The notes under the pieces were generated by a model, which made no database searches, was not told the origin of the DNA, and saw nothing but the letters and a program-made list of their open reading frames with translations. Shown here in pieces: positions 24,301 through 32,259 of a DNA stretch of 64,000 bases; within the stretch, counting starts at the first letter, position 1, and the number at the start of each line of letters is the position of its first letter. This stretch comes from Branchiostoma floridae (Eukaryota > Chordata > Leptocardii > Amphioxiformes > Branchiostomatidae). The stretch is taken from assembly GCF_000003815.2 (NCBI RefSeq), contig NC_049987.1, positions 21,216,187 through 21,280,186 of the forward strand. The letters are read 5' to 3'. The translations under genes were made by a program, and so were the position numbers.

Positions 24301-26055
24301 AGTAGCTCGATTGAAGCAGTCAAGGAGACACTGAAGAAAGAGGATAAGACTTCTCCCGAAACAAGTTTGCAAGGAGACTCATCAGACTTACAAGGAACAA
24401 GCAGTAACCATAGTGACCAAGACAGTGAACAGCAGCCCACTCAAGAAAGTCAGCCACCTCCACTTCACAGCATCTTGCAGTCATCTCTGAGAAAATCTGC
24501 ATCTTCAAAGGATCACCTTGGAAAGCCTACCTCAGACAGTTCCTTCCAGGATTCGGGTATTGCGAGCCCTTCTCTGTTAGAGAGTCCTGTGCAGCAAAAC
24601 ATTGGAACAGCCAGGAAAATCTCAGAAGACAGCTCTGACCAGGTGTCAGAAAAATCTTTGCAAGAAGAGAAAGTTGACAAACCTATGGAGAGGCCACAAG
24701 ATAAACAGCCAATGGAACTCAGTGACTCAACCACGGCAGCTTGTCCAAGTGAAACATCACTTCAAACAGCAAAACCGCAACAACCAGTTGATTTGCTTGA
24801 GTCTACAAATGTAAGCAAGTCTGAGCCAACCTTACAAACAGAGAAGGTGCAGGCAGCTACAAAAGATGTCACCTCTGTGCCTCAGAAGCCAGAGAGCGCA
24901 CAAAGCCAGACACAACAACTAGGCTTACCTAGACTGAGTGTTGGAGTATCACCAAGCTCTTCCCTTCAGATTACCAACAAGTCCGCGGAGGAATCTTCAC
25001 CATTAAATCCTGTGAAAGAGGCCGCCACAGGGTCTACAAGACGCCCTGTGAAGCTACAAACGTCTTTAAGAGACAGGTCTCTGTCAGAAGGAGAAGAAAA
25101 AGGCGCTTCTGGCTCTGACAAGGGAGCTAGTGCCAGTGGGACATTGTCGAGGGAAAGGACTCGGTCAGTGGGATCTGAAAAGGACGACACTCCGTCACTC
25201 CAGTCCCCCACTGCCATTCCCCGACCAGTTCTGTTCAAAACATCACCAAGGAAAGACAAGTCAAGCCCCTTGTCAACATCAGTGGTGAGTTTTCTCTTTC
25301 TTATGTTACTAACACTTTGATAAATAGCAGAGATTTAGATTATTACAGTTAAATATTGAATTTGTGTGTCATACAGTACTCTGATTTGATGAAAATATAC
25401 TGTTTTTGTAGATGTGTGTTTTACTAACATTCATTTTAACCACTTTTGTTGCTTGTTGCCTACTAAGTGACAGGACACAGGTAAATCTTCAACTATGTTA
25501 CCTTATTAGTAGCTTTAATGTATCCTGAACTGAAGACTGAATGCATGCAGGTCCCTAATTCTTGTAGCTTTCTCTAAAATATCTTAAAATGTAACATTTC
25601 ATACAATGTAGATTAGGAATTTGACAAAACAGACCTGTATCCTATTAAGCAGGAAACCCAACTAGTGTGACGACAGTATTCCCAGCAACCCAATCCAGGA
25701 CCTTGGATGGCTGGTGTGTGAGTCATGACTCATGTGAAGTTCTGGTGTATGGAGGAAGGTTTAGGGAAATTTGCTGCATGAAATAGGTGCTTCTAAAATC
25801 AACAGAATTGGGATACAAGGGAAAATATTTAGTTTTTATAGTTTTGAAGGTTTTGATTTTTACCATGATCATAAATACTTGTTTCCTCTTCAGGAGGATT
25901 TGACCTTGGCGGCCCGCAGAGCACGTTCAAGGTCATCCTTCTCTCCGACCAAGAGCCCTCTCCGGTCGAGGTCCATCTCTCCCAATAAGCCAATCAAAGG
26001 CAGCCGCATCCCCGTCCGCAGCAAATCAGAGAAGGAGCTGAGCAAAACCTCCTGA
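352..26055 (+). CDS. CEP97: CEP97-like centrosomal LRR/IQ protein with FN3 extension (3' seventeen exons)
   Basis: Exons read by splice sites and phase: 352-453, 940-1053, 1207-1289, 8621-8704, 9275-9389, 9787-9991, 10655-10721, 15286-15434, 15841-17072, 17456-17574, 18049-18124, 18842-19135, 19910-20110, 22126-22311, 22705-22763, 23565-25284, 25894-26055. Every junction keeps frame and there is no internal stop, giving 1,655 residues with the N-terminus missing upstream. Known family role: CEP97 binds CP110, caps the distal centriole and restrains cilium assembly. Diagnostic stretches seen are [20 protein letters not shown] and LSKQ, plus a perfect IQ motif. Human CEP97 is about 865 residues, so this protein is roughly double. 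The extra length is an FN3 domain and a low-complexity Ser/Glu/Gln tail. Two unrelated genes are nested in its introns. A merge of two neighbouring genes at the 20110/22126 junction is the main alternative. Confidence 0.88.
1315..1506. repeat. (TG)n microsatellite in CEP97 intron 3
   Basis: Nearly pure TG/TGCG dinucleotide repeat starting 25 bases after the exon 3 donor. It creates long spurious frames rich in Cys-Val or His-Thr on both strands. Confidence 0.95.
1864..2005 (+). other. Possible orphan first exon in a CpG-containing patch
   Basis: An ATG-started frame of 47 codons runs from 1864 to a good splice donor (CACAG|GTATGT at 2005/2006). It follows a 130-base CpG-rich leader (about 1735-1863). 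It points towards the 3' end of the antisense RAG1L gene, the position and orientation that RAG2-like genes have in known RAG-like elements. The translated sequence shows no Kelch or PHD motif I can recognise, and no downstream partner exon is visible before 2946. It may be a remnant, an exon of unknown function, or chance. Confidence 0.25.
2521..2740. repeat. 70-bp tandem repeat, about 3.1 copies, 3' of RAG1L
   Basis: Units begin at 2521, 2591 and 2661, with a partial fourth at 2731. The first two differ by about one base. It lies about 200 bases downstream of the RAG1L stop codon, where the 3' flank or element end would be. Confidence 0.93.
2946..3223 (-). CDS. RAG1L: RAG1L exon 10: H-x4-H zinc ligands, catalytic Glu, C-terminus
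   Basis: The last exon encodes [12 protein letters not shown] (H1020, H1025) and then [21 protein letters not shown]1025 to E1042 is 17 residues, and to E1046 is 21. In human RAG1, H942 to E959 is 17 and to catalytic E962 is 20. Either glutamate may be the third catalytic residue, and alignment to E962 favours E1046 with one inserted residue. The protein ends 41 residues after E1046, so there is no long C-terminal tail. The stop codon is at 2946-2948. Confidence 0.9.
2946..7476 (-). CDS. RAG1L: RAG1-like recombinase/transposase, ten exons, intact 1,087-residue frame
   Basis: Exons in transcript order: 7476-6283, 6042-5759, 5646-5419, 5218-4979, 4870-4779, 4659-4448, 4333-3962, 3824-3666, 3552-3348, 3223-2946 (stop). 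Phases match at all nine introns and no frame-breaking change is seen. An in-frame TAG 24 bases upstream of the ATG supports the start. Domain order follows RAG1: N-terminal zinc domain (about 20-103), GGRP/GRPK basic patch (112-125), RING (180-221), C2HC finger (248-266), Pro/Thr-rich linker, helical DNA-binding/dimer region (about 400-560), then an RNase-H-type DDE core with D590, D665 and E1042 or E1046. Zinc ligands C684/C687 and H1020/H1025 match human C727/C730 and H937/H942 in spacing. The Transib-type motif [14 protein letters not shown] is present. Introns are only 108-240 bases. It could be an active RAG-like transposon, a recent copy, or a retained gene. Confidence 0.92.
3553..3665 (-). 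other. GC-AG intron (intron 8) of RAG1L
   Basis: The exon 8/intron boundary on the minus strand reads CAG|GCAAGT, the usual context of GC-AG introns. The acceptor is ATACACAG. The only nearby GT donor (GCAA|GTACTA) would change phase and break the frame of exon 9, so GC-AG is required by the reading frame. Confidence 0.8.
4448..5218 (-). CDS. RAG1L: RAG1L exons 4-6: two catalytic Asp residues and C-x2-C zinc knuckle
   Basis: Exon 4 (5218-4979) encodes the first acidic site in [12 protein letters not shown] (D590), followed by strands like LTFQLLN and TVVFSIFEA. Exon 5 (4870-4779) encodes [15 protein letters not shown] (D665) and the start of LSGASG. Exon 6 (4659-4448) continues with HPCLWC (C684, C687). 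From D665 to C684 is 19 residues, the same distance as D708 to C727 in human RAG1. These are the signatures shared by RAG1 and Transib transposases. Confidence 0.92.
6178..6245. repeat. Dispersed repeat copy inside RAG1L intron 1
   Basis: This 68-base stretch (begins near CTGCTGCCTACC, contains CAGGGA and CAGCAGTA) closely matches 22391-22450 in a CEP97 intron. It is therefore a mobile or dispersed repeat shared by the two genes. Confidence 0.65.
6283..7476 (-). CDS. RAG1L: RAG1L exon 1: RAG1 N-terminal zinc domain, GGRP patch, RING and C2HC finger
   Basis: This 398-codon exon holds the whole non-core half. Residues 20-103 match the RAG1 N-terminal region: LCRFCG, then VDVQKD...[11 protein letters not shown], then YPHW and CIPC, giving zinc pairs C21/C24, C71/C74 and C100/C103. 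RING ligands are C180, C183, C195, H197, C200, C203, C218 and C221 (AHVFCFEC is the central motif). The following finger has C248, C251 or C252, H263 and C266, placed as ZFA follows the RING in RAG1. The basic stretch [14 protein letters not shown] lies between the N-terminal domain and the RING. In RAG1 the GGRPR motif is after the RING. Residues 268-370 are Pro/Thr/Ala-rich. In RAG1 this half has E3 ligase activity; activity here is inferred. Confidence 0.92.
8005..8250 (+). other. Unrecognised open frame upstream of RAG1L, divergent orientation
   Basis: After an AG acceptor-like site (ACCTACAG, ending 8004) there is an 82-codon frame ending in TAG at 8250. Its composition is coding-like: Lys/Glu/Asp-rich with CpG-containing codons (for example [20 protein letters not shown]). 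I recognise no family. It could be a decayed transposon fragment or a terminal exon. No partner exon was found. Confidence 0.25.
8399..8425. repeat. GC-rich palindrome
   Basis: Nine-base arms GCCGGCACG and CGTGCCGGC are separated by nine bases. A second palindrome (GCCTCGCGAGGC) follows at about 8454-8465. Both are in CEP97 intron 3, between RAG1L and CEP97 exon 4. Confidence 0.7.
9114..9213. other. Assembly gap (100 N)
   Basis: A run of 100 N in the CEP97 intron before exon 5. Just after the gap, the bases around the exon 5 acceptor (GTAGTCTGAAAGCAGA) occur twice, about 46 bases apart (near 9225 and 9271). Either a local duplication or an assembly error at the gap edge explains this. Confidence 0.98.
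9787..17072 (+). CDS. CEP97: CEP97 exons 6-9: Pro/Ser/Arg-rich linker up to the IQ motif
   Basis: Exons 9787-9991, 10655-10721, 15286-15434 and 15841-17072. Exon 6 is Gln/His-rich and holds a duplicated motif ([10 protein letters not shown] and [10 protein letters not shown]). The 1.2-kb exon 9 is basic and disordered, with four degenerate copies of a tyrosine motif of the form Y-D-A-R-P-x-G (RYDARPEGQ-like and related). It also has many S-P and SPR/SPK sites suited to proline-directed kinases. It ends with AATQIQ, the first half of the IQ motif. The intron before exon 8 (10722-15285) contains the GPCR gene and several MITEs. Confidence 0.87.
10283..10490 (+). mobile_element. MITE family A copy 1 (ends ACTGTAAATGCA / TTTACAGT)
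   Basis: About 208 bases with terminal inverted repeats of the ACTGTAAATGCA type and internal TTCGCGGT/ACCGCGAA segments. The family occurs at least five times in the window. This copy is degenerate and lies in CEP97 intron 6. Confidence 0.8.
10862..11206 (+). mobile_element. Probable non-autonomous hAT-type element, CAGGGCTCGAAAT family, copy 1
   Basis: 345 bases bounded by CAGGGCTCGAAAT and GATTTCGAGCCCTG. The interior has many GTGCAGGTAA/TACCTGCAC units on both strands. The terminal sequence is hAT-like. A clean 8-bp target duplication is not visible here. Confidence 0.7.
12006..13355 (+). CDS. Intronless rhodopsin-family GPCR (MECA/lysophospholipid-receptor-like) nested in CEP97 intron 7
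   Basis: A 449-residue single-exon frame with a good start context (CCACCATGT) and seven hydrophobic segments. TM1 is about 57-80, TM2 has LALSDVFAG (D2.50), TM3 ends [11 protein letters not shown]4 has VMW followed by the second-loop MGWNC, then TM5, TM6 with WVFWLLP, and TM7 with [16 protein letters not shown] and the overall layout resemble the MECA cluster (LPA, S1P, cannabinoid receptors). The usual (D/E)RY is replaced by NNY and NPxxY by NPIATLF. The third loop and tail are long and hydrophilic. N-glycosylation sites are present near the N-terminus (NISS, NNT). The ligand cannot be told from sequence. Confidence 0.92.
   Translation: MFNISSDPWMLAEETSAPEFATLLSCYKWHLENNTASIAQVDEACSMHKDLVKLGTGTDIVFFLTGLMEIIANAVIILGIIGTKELRKALYFFLATLALSDVFAGIGLLYRTVGHVGHNQMYDFSVTYINFITFSQFTSASALSLLSVNNYVGVKYPIYFYTHAHSANMRAGVAMTVMWIVFCLFAFAPSMGWNCLHMGTLTTGTCPYYFPRAYTIMGACFLFLMCMVMLFTNISVYVAIRQREKRRLEQAGVPPGAPGENGPVQNMEGGVQPNNAAQEEAQRKYEARVYKSRTVMIYVVVAWVFWLLPLLLTAVCASHPGMCTPWIGGEMVFSFFSLNSLVNPIATLFRTEELRDAIWQKMTGIHQTLVTVIRGNRVDPQGDQAGTGPPHLQQGSAHGEGQNAPGLAPDGQPQVGNQHDIISNVLGTAGPENSRRGLGGEDLAIVEID
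13558..13602 (+). promoter_or_regulatory. Two polyadenylation signals for the GPCR gene
   Basis: AATAAA occurs at 13558-13563 and again at 13597-13602, about 200-245 bases after the GPCR stop codon and on its strand. This supports an independent transcription unit with its own 3' end inside the CEP97 intron. Confidence 0.7.
14430..14679 (+). mobile_element. CAGGGCTCGAAAT-family element, copy 2 (left end truncated)
   Basis: Body matches the copy at 10862 over most of its length, including the run from GCAGGTAAAATTGG to the right end TTTTGAGCCCTG. The left terminus is missing. It sits in the same CEP97 intron. Confidence 0.7.
15058..15269 (+). mobile_element. MITE family A copy 2, abutting CEP97 exon 8
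   Basis: 212 bases; starts TACTGTAAATGCA and ends TGCATTTACAGTA, a near-perfect inverted repeat. The inner arms also pair (TTAAGTTCGCGG near the left, CCGCGAACGTTAA near the right). Its end is 16 bases from CEP97 exon 8, so it supplies sequence next to the polypyrimidine tract and probably contains or borders the branch-point region. Confidence 0.9.
17456..20110 (+). CDS. CEP97: CEP97 exons 10-13: IQ motif and coiled-coil region
   Basis: Exons 17456-17574, 18049-18124, 18842-19135 and 19910-20110. Exon 10 completes a textbook calmodulin-binding IQ motif ([11 protein letters not shown], form IQxxxRGxxxR). The intron falls exactly between IQ and SWW. Downstream are heptad-rich charged helices ([47 protein letters not shown]), which are probable coiled coils. 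The 3' end of exon 13 is the first unit of a tandem duplication that continues into the intron. Confidence 0.87.
18159..18286. mobile_element. MITE family B copy (AATCTCCAAGCAGATC ends) in CEP97 intron 11
   Basis: About 128 bases with inverted ends reading AATAATCTCCAAACAGATC and ATCTGCTTGGAGATTATT. The subfamily is the same as 59404-59575. Confidence 0.8.
18297..18481. mobile_element. MITE family C copy 1 (ACGTCACATTTCCAAAC ends)
   Basis: 185 bases; left end ACGTCACATTTCCAAACAGG, right end GGTTTGGAAATGTGACGT, with inner CCCGGCCGGGC. A second copy is at 47768-47943. It lies 10 bases from a family B copy. Confidence 0.85.
19158..19551 (-). mobile_element. CAGGGCTTAAAAT-family element, copy 3
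   Basis: 394 bases from CAGGGCTTAAAATAC to GTATTTCAAGCCCTG, with interior TACCTGCAC units in reverse orientation relative to copies 1 and 2. Located in CEP97 intron 12. Confidence 0.7.
20031..20340 (+). repeat. Tandem duplication covering the 3' end of CEP97 exon 13
   Basis: Units begin (CAGCCATGGA) at 20031, 20170 and 20307, giving a period of about 137-139. Each unit carries the coding segment for AMELANQS plus the donor and intron start. In the second unit the duplicated coding part is shortened and is not in frame with the visible upstream acceptor at 20157, so it looks like a decayed exon copy. The third unit is partial. Confidence 0.88.
21466..21805. mobile_element. Non-autonomous hAT-type element with 8-bp target duplication
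   Basis: 340 bases from CAGGGCTTTAGCCAGC to GCTGGCTAAACCCCTG, flanked on both sides by the exact 8-mer CTATCACT (21458-21465 and 21806-21813). The CAGGG ends and 8-bp duplication are typical of hAT. The interior has TCCGTCAA/TTGACGGA units and a CGCGAAAACCGCG stretch, but no transposase frame. Confidence 0.92.
22126..26055 (+). CDS. CEP97: CEP97 exons 14-17: FN3 domain and Ser/Glu-rich tail with SxIP motif
   Basis: Exons 22126-22311, 22705-22763, 23565-25284 and 25894-26055. After a proline run, the protein reads as one fibronectin type III fold: [38 protein letters not shown] and [12 protein letters not shown], split over three exons. The next 530 residues are acidic, Ser/Gln-rich and disordered. 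The last exon is basic and ends with [16 protein letters not shown], which contains SRIP in a basic-serine context, the form of EB1-binding SxIP motifs. TAIPRP near the end of exon 16 is a second, weaker match. Human CEP97 has no annotated FN3 as far as I recall. The joining of exon 14 to exon 13 is phase-compatible (0/0) but not proved. Confidence 0.78.
22391..22450. repeat. Dispersed repeat, second copy (CEP97 intron 14)
   Basis: Matches 6178-6245 in the same orientation, with scattered substitutions and small indels. No terminal repeats could be delimited. Confidence 0.6.
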
Positions 26056-26345
26056 ATCAGCCAATCACAGGAAGGTTGGCAAAGTGTTGACCAATCAGGA
26101 GACCATCTTCGGAGACTTTCCATTTTAAACCTCCTGAACCAGCCAATCACAGGAAGGTTGTCAAAGTGTTGACCAATCAGTAAACCAGTTTCTGAGACTT
26201 TCCATTTTAGCCAATCACAAAGCAGGGTTGACAAGCTGTTGACCAATCAGGAAACCAGTACTTTCCAGTCCAGCCAATCTCAGTCGGGCTGGAAAACTCT
26301 TGACCAATCATAATACCTAAAGACATTTCTATTCATCCAATCACA
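26045..26345 (+). repeat. Degenerate tandem repeat with CCAATCA boxes across the CEP97 stop codon and 3' UTR
   Basis: The motif GCCAATCACA-like recurs at 26060, 26142, 26210 and 26273. A second CCAATCA in each unit follows TGTTGA. The first two units are 82 bases apart, and later ones are shorter (68, 63). The first unit starts inside the final CEP97 codons (ACCTCCTGA), so the stop codon is part of the repeat. Confidence 0.85.
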
Positions 26346-27199
26346 AATTAGCTGAAAAGTTGGAAGGGAAGTCTACTTTTCCTGTGATCCAAAAATAATT
26401 TTGCAGACCAGTTTACAGACCACTGCAACTTTTCTTAAAATGAAAATGTGAAATAATTCTCTATTCCTGTATGTACATACGAGTGGTTGAAAACATTAAC
26501 TTTTTTGTGCTTTCCTCCAAAAAATCATTCATGTGAGAAATGGACACTTCTTTGTTGTCGTTATTGTATTGATTTTAAGAATATTCTAGCTATGAATTGG
26601 TCAGTGAAAATAATCAGTTCTATACCAGACATCACGTAAACAGATTTACATTTGTTGCATGCTGTTTCAGTTTTGTGGAAATTGTACAAAAGTATATCAT
26701 TTTCAAGATTTGATCTATGGACGTGTAAAGTTGAAATCGGCATTACAAATACAACTGCAGCCCACTTTTGAAAAAAGTATATTCCGTTGCTATGTTGTTA
26801 GGAATCACTGTGTACTGCTTGTAAAATTATAGCTAAATACCGTGCGGTTGCCTTATAACATTTTGTATTGTATTATGACTGTATATATGATTGCTGCTAT
26901 GCAAATGTTACCAAAAAAAAGCCACAGAGGAGACTTGAATTTAATGTTTATTTTCTGGAAGAGATATGCTAACAGATTGAAGTGAATGATGATTTAGATT
27001 AACACTAGTGTTGCAAAGTGGAAATATTTTATTGTTGTTTCAGTGTTTCAATTGATATTATTATTAATATATAGGTCTTTAAAAGCAACTAACACCAGTG
27101 AGTAACATTCAATTCACTTAGGGAAGAATCTTTTATTTCAGAAGTATAGTGTTCCTCTCCTTTATGCAGATGTGTTGCTCAGTGACTTATTTTGCTCCC

Positions 27200-27425
27200 A
27201 ATTGCCTAGCCTCCGTCACAGACTTCAAGTGAGGCTGTTTTTTATTTTATGGGGAGAGGCACTGGTTCACAATTTTCAACGTTGACTCTAAGGTCTAACG
27301 TTACCTCGAATTGGGACAAACTTCCTTTCATAATAGAACCTAGCCACCTTTGAAAATCGTGAACCAGTGCCCCCATGAAATAAAAGCCAGCCCCTCTCGA
27401 AGTCTGCAACAGCGGCTACCAATTA
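27200..27425. mobile_element. MITE with about 80-bp inverted arms
   Basis: The left arm (AATTGCCTAGCCTCCGTCAC onwards, through GGCACTGGTTCAC) is repeated as its reverse complement on the right (GTGAACCAGTGCC ... GGCTACCAATT), with substitutions and an indel. About 50 bases lie between the arms. Confidence 0.85.
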
Positions 27426-28631
27426 CCCCACTTGGCACACCTTAGCATTGTTTACATTTATTTGCCTGGGAGTTCAATACAAAGAAAACTCAAACTTATA
27501 TGTGGAACAGTTGTGCCTGGGTGTCTTACATACTGTATATAGGCGACAAATCTAACAATATTAAAGTGGTTTAACTCCATGCCTGTTGTCTCAGCCGTAA
27601 CTTATGATAAGAGCAAATTCATCATCATATAGTCAGAAAATTAAGTTTGCATTGGGATCTTGTGTTGTTCATGATACTGCAAATTTAATACGTTGATATG
27701 AAATTCATGGATGGCGGGATGAGGGGGTTTCGATGATTGAAATAGTTCTTCCATACAGTAGTAATACAGCATATTCGCGGTGCCATGAATTTACAGTGGA
27801 AAGGTCACCATAAAAACAAAACCACCTCGAAACTTTCAAGATTTTTATAGTATAGTAGCCTTCGTTTTTCCATGTTTGAGTTCAACTCTGTTGTTCAAGG
27901 CTACAAAATGTCAGAAAGTTTATCAAAGCAAACAACATTCAAGGCTATAAACTGTGTCAGAAAGTGTTGTATCAAACCAAACAATGCATGACATTGTCCA
28001 AAACTCTACACTGTGGACTGTCAGAAATGCAGTGGATCGGAAAATAAGCTGGTCTGACATGCGGTTGATTGAAAAGATGCACCTGAGATGAGGCCAGATT
28101 TGCTCACGGCGATGCCAGAAGCTACTCACAGCTATAACACACTAGATAAAGCTCTGATGGACAGCTGGTAATGTGTAACCAAAATAGAACAATTACAAAT
28201 TAACGAAAGAACCAAAAGTTCTCCAGGATCTGTGAAATCTATCTTGTCTTTGATTACAAAGTCCCAGTGTAGTGAAAGGCAGCAGGTCTTTAGAAGCAAT
28301 CTTGATACTTCTGAAACTTAATTTTTTCCAGAATATTACAGTAAATCTCTTGGAATGTCAAAGTTGCCGTGCCAGTTGCCGGAAAAAGTCGCAGTGCTGC
28401 TGCGTTCTGGTATCTATGTTGTGCAACAGAAGGTCTACACTAGCCTCCACCAGGCCTTCCTATGGGGGTGCGGGGACCATAGAATTTGGCAAAAAAATAG
28501 GGAAATTGGCCAGGGGGGTCGGTCCATGCGCGGCCGACCTCTGGTAGCAAATTTCCCCTGGCAGATTTTTCTCCCTATAAAAGCAAGTGTATTTAGTCTG
28601 GTAGAGACTATATAGTGTACTGTTAGCTAAG

Positions 28632-28839
28632 ACTGTAAAATTAATGCATTTAAGTTCGGTGGGATTTAATTTCATGGTAGCGGGAAAAAGGACTTTTCGC
28701 AGTGGTTTTGAGTTCGGGGAAGCACCATGCACTGTAGTCTTCTACTGCCATGGAAAAATGTTTGCGGTGGTGTTAAGTTTGCGGTGAATGGGCCACCACG
28801 AAAACTGAACATTAAACGAAAGTTTCTGCATTTACAGTA
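28632..28839 (+). mobile_element. MITE family A copy 3
   Basis: 208 bases in the intergenic region, same termini and internal GGTTTT...GCGGTG segments as the other copies. Confidence 0.85.
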
Positions 28840-30470
28840 CTGCATGTATCGCTAGGTCCTTTTGATAGAAAACACACCTGAATCCACACATGATTAGCTA
28901 CAGGCTACACCAGAAGCTATCAATAGTATCAGTAGCAGATACAAGCACTGTGACAGACATGTAGTAAATGTGTTTTGATAAGAATTATTCCTAAACCTTG
29001 CTTGCAAGGACTTGTGTCTTTTAACGATTTCTATCTATGATAATTATGAAACACAATAAGTGTTACATAGTTTATGATCCATTTAGGTGAGTGATCTGCT
29101 ATTAGAGCAGTGTTGATATTTCATGCTGCTCACATACGACCTGCCGACATGATCCAATGTTGTCAGACTAGTTTCTGTGGACCTCCCAGGAGCAATACGT
29201 CAAATTCTGTCTTCCTCTTCATGACCTTTCACCTCTCCGGGTCAGCCCACCGAGGAAGAGGGCCCGTGGCAATGTTACAGTTTTTCCACTTGTCACTTTT
29301 GATGCCGTGATGTCTTCGTAATCTTTCCTCTTCTTTTGTTTTGCCTGAACCAGAACAGTCAATGTAGTGTACACTCTATATAGATTTCATACCACACTGG
29401 TCGGTTTGAAAGAAAGTCAATAAGTCAGCAAATATCATAGAATTAAGAACTGTAACACACTTCCCACTCAGAGCATCTTTATTTCTGTCTCAGCATATCT
29501 AAAACCGAATTTGTAAAAAGATTTCTTGTGTCATTTCAAATCAAGTAAAACTTAAAAACAGTCCCAGAAGACCAAAAGAAAAAAAAGTTTAAAAATATGT
29601 AGACAGGTCATTACTCTATACAGGATTTTTTAGTGTCTTGTGACTGTAGAAAAATCATTGAAGGGACCACCAAAATGTCGTCACCTGGCAAGGTGGTGCT
29701 TGATATATGTAGAGGTGGTCACTTAGTACTGATACTGTTTTAATCTGATGGTTGCTTCAAAAGTGATATTAAGTGAAGTAAGAAGATAATCCTGAAGATT
29801 TTACTCCTATTTATCTAACGCCAGTCTTCTCAAGGGGTAATTGTCTCTGATTAGACTCTATTCAAACTAACCCCAGGAACTTAAGGAACGATTTGTTCAC
29901 AAGCATTTATCACAATTTATGTCATTGAAGAATTTGTAATTAGGCTTACTTTAGGACATACTATATCATGTATTGTCATATGCATACATAGAGCTATTAT
30001 AAGTGTCTAGATTTATTCTTGATACAAATTAGCCAATAGATGGTGCTAGTCACTCTTAAAGCTGATGTATCACACACTTTGTCATCTTTGGATGAGCATC
30101 TGATGAAAATTATTGTTTCATTCTGTTTGTACATTTCCTTTTGGCCTGAAAGTCAAGTATTCCTGTCATTTTTTTATACATCAACTGATTAAATTCCATG
30201 CTGTCATAAAATTGCTCATAGCTGGGAAAGAATAGTAACTGTTGTTGTCCCTGACAAAAAGCTTAATATTTGTTTTTCTACATATATGAAGGGCATGAAA
30301 AATGACATAGATGTCAAAGGGTATCAAATGAAAGATGATAGCTTTAGGCGAGAGACACAAACAAAGACACAGTATCCTGTTTCAGCCGTAGTTAATTGTG
30401 TGAAAACCTGTGATTTTTATACATAGTTGAATGAGCAGGAAGGCTATCTTTTACCCAGAACAGTGTGACA

Positions 30471-30681
30471 TACTGTAAATGCAGGCCCTTTTGCAGTGGT
30501 CTAATGTTCACGGCATTTGTGGTGGCCGCTTACTGTGAACTTAAAACCACCGTAAACATTTTTCCATGGCAGTAAGAGACTACAGTGCATGGTGCTACTG
30601 CAATCTTAAAACCACCGCGAAAAGTTGTTTTTCCCGCTACTGCGAAATTAAGTCCCTGTGAACTTAAATACATTCACAGTA
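30471..30681 (-). mobile_element. MITE family A copy 4 (reverse orientation)
   Basis: 211 bases. Internal order is inverted relative to the copy at 15058, with the CCATGGCAGTA and GTGCATGGTGCTA segments as reverse complements. The termini are partly decayed. Confidence 0.82.
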
Positions 30682-32259
30682 ATGTAAAGGAGCGCTGTGT
30701 AAAAAAAGGTCAAAATTTAATCACATAAAAGGTCATATTTTCAGACATTTTTCTACACACCTTTAAGTTAATAAATGCAGGTAAAAGTCAACAAAAAAGT
30801 TTGGGATTGAACTGTTAACATGGATCAGTGCAGTTAATGGTAATGTGCAGGAAGACATTATACATGACTAGACTAATTTCATGTGTACTCATTCAGGTGC
30901 TACTTCAAGCAATGTTCCACTGAAAAATATATCCTGACAGAAAGCTATGCCACAAACTTAATATAAAGGCCAAATCGACTGAAGCACTATATCCTCGGAG
31001 TGACCTCTGCAAGGTAGATAACAATTTATGATAATTGATACTCTGGGCAATAGACCAATCCTGTTGTCAATGAACACTTTTTCAAACAAATAGAACCCCT
31101 GTTCGATTCCAAACACCTCCGTCATAGATAGCGCTAGTGGGTCAGAGATGGCTGCCGCTGCTTTGTTGTTTGTTTAATGACTTCGGTTTATTATTTTAGG
31201 CCCTAAAACCCTGTCAGAACAGGCCAAAGAAAAAGGCTAAGCCACCCTTGCTGCTATTATTGCCCGTGCTTATGTGTCTATCAGTATCATGTACAAATGT
31301 GGTGGCATGATCATACAGGGGCCGGGTCTATTGAAGGCTATCCGTAAACCATTGTTGATATTGTTCCGCATGAGTTTAGTAGACATTCTACTGTCATTTT
31401 TAACACTAACAGTGGAGTAAGTGGGGAAAGCACTTAAGTCTCTACAGTGTCTGTTCAGCAGTTACCTGGCCACACCTGTCACTTTGGCCATTAATTTTAT
31501 AGGATGTCTGTTTAAGTGTCAAGGATCCTCTTCCTTCAGGACAGGTCTGGAAGTTGCCAGAGCATATTTTTAGCTTGAGTGTCGCAGTCAACACATAGAA
31601 AGGACACTTAGGCAATGTAAAGTTACAGCGTTTTAAGTATGTGTGAAGATTGCAGGGTATGTCGTTGAGCTGCTCAGTTTTATCTAAATTGCAACCGGCA
31701 AGATATCTAGAGTGGAATAAGGTCTCATTTGTTGATTCGCAGAATCACACATTCAACCAGATTTGTAAATGCTGTACTGGAATATTAACATGAATAGCCT
31801 GAGGGGGAAGTCTGTGCCATTAGGACTTAGGACAATCAAGTAATCTACGACACAATAATTTCATCAGGTTGGTAGAACATAAGATATTGGAGATTTCAAA
31901 TTTGCATAACCAGAATGCCTCTCACCTGCTGACATTTCGATGTCTGTCAGACATCTTCCTCAGAGCTTCTAACTGGAGCTCTGCTTCTCGCCACTATGTA
32001 ATCTGTATCTTTGTTATTTTTGTGAAACCCTTGCTGACCTCAATGAAAAGCAGTTTCTTGCAGGTCAGATTGAGCTTCTCATGAACGGAGCAAGATTAAA
32101 ACGAACCGTTTCAGAGAGTGAATACAGATTTCAAGTTTTCCCCACAACTCTTTGCTTTCATGTTGTCCTTTTTTCCCACTTTTACCTTTAATGAGAAATA
32201 GATCATTGTGGCACTCCTAGAATAATGTAGCATTCTAAAGTCGCCAAGGTCGAAGCTAA

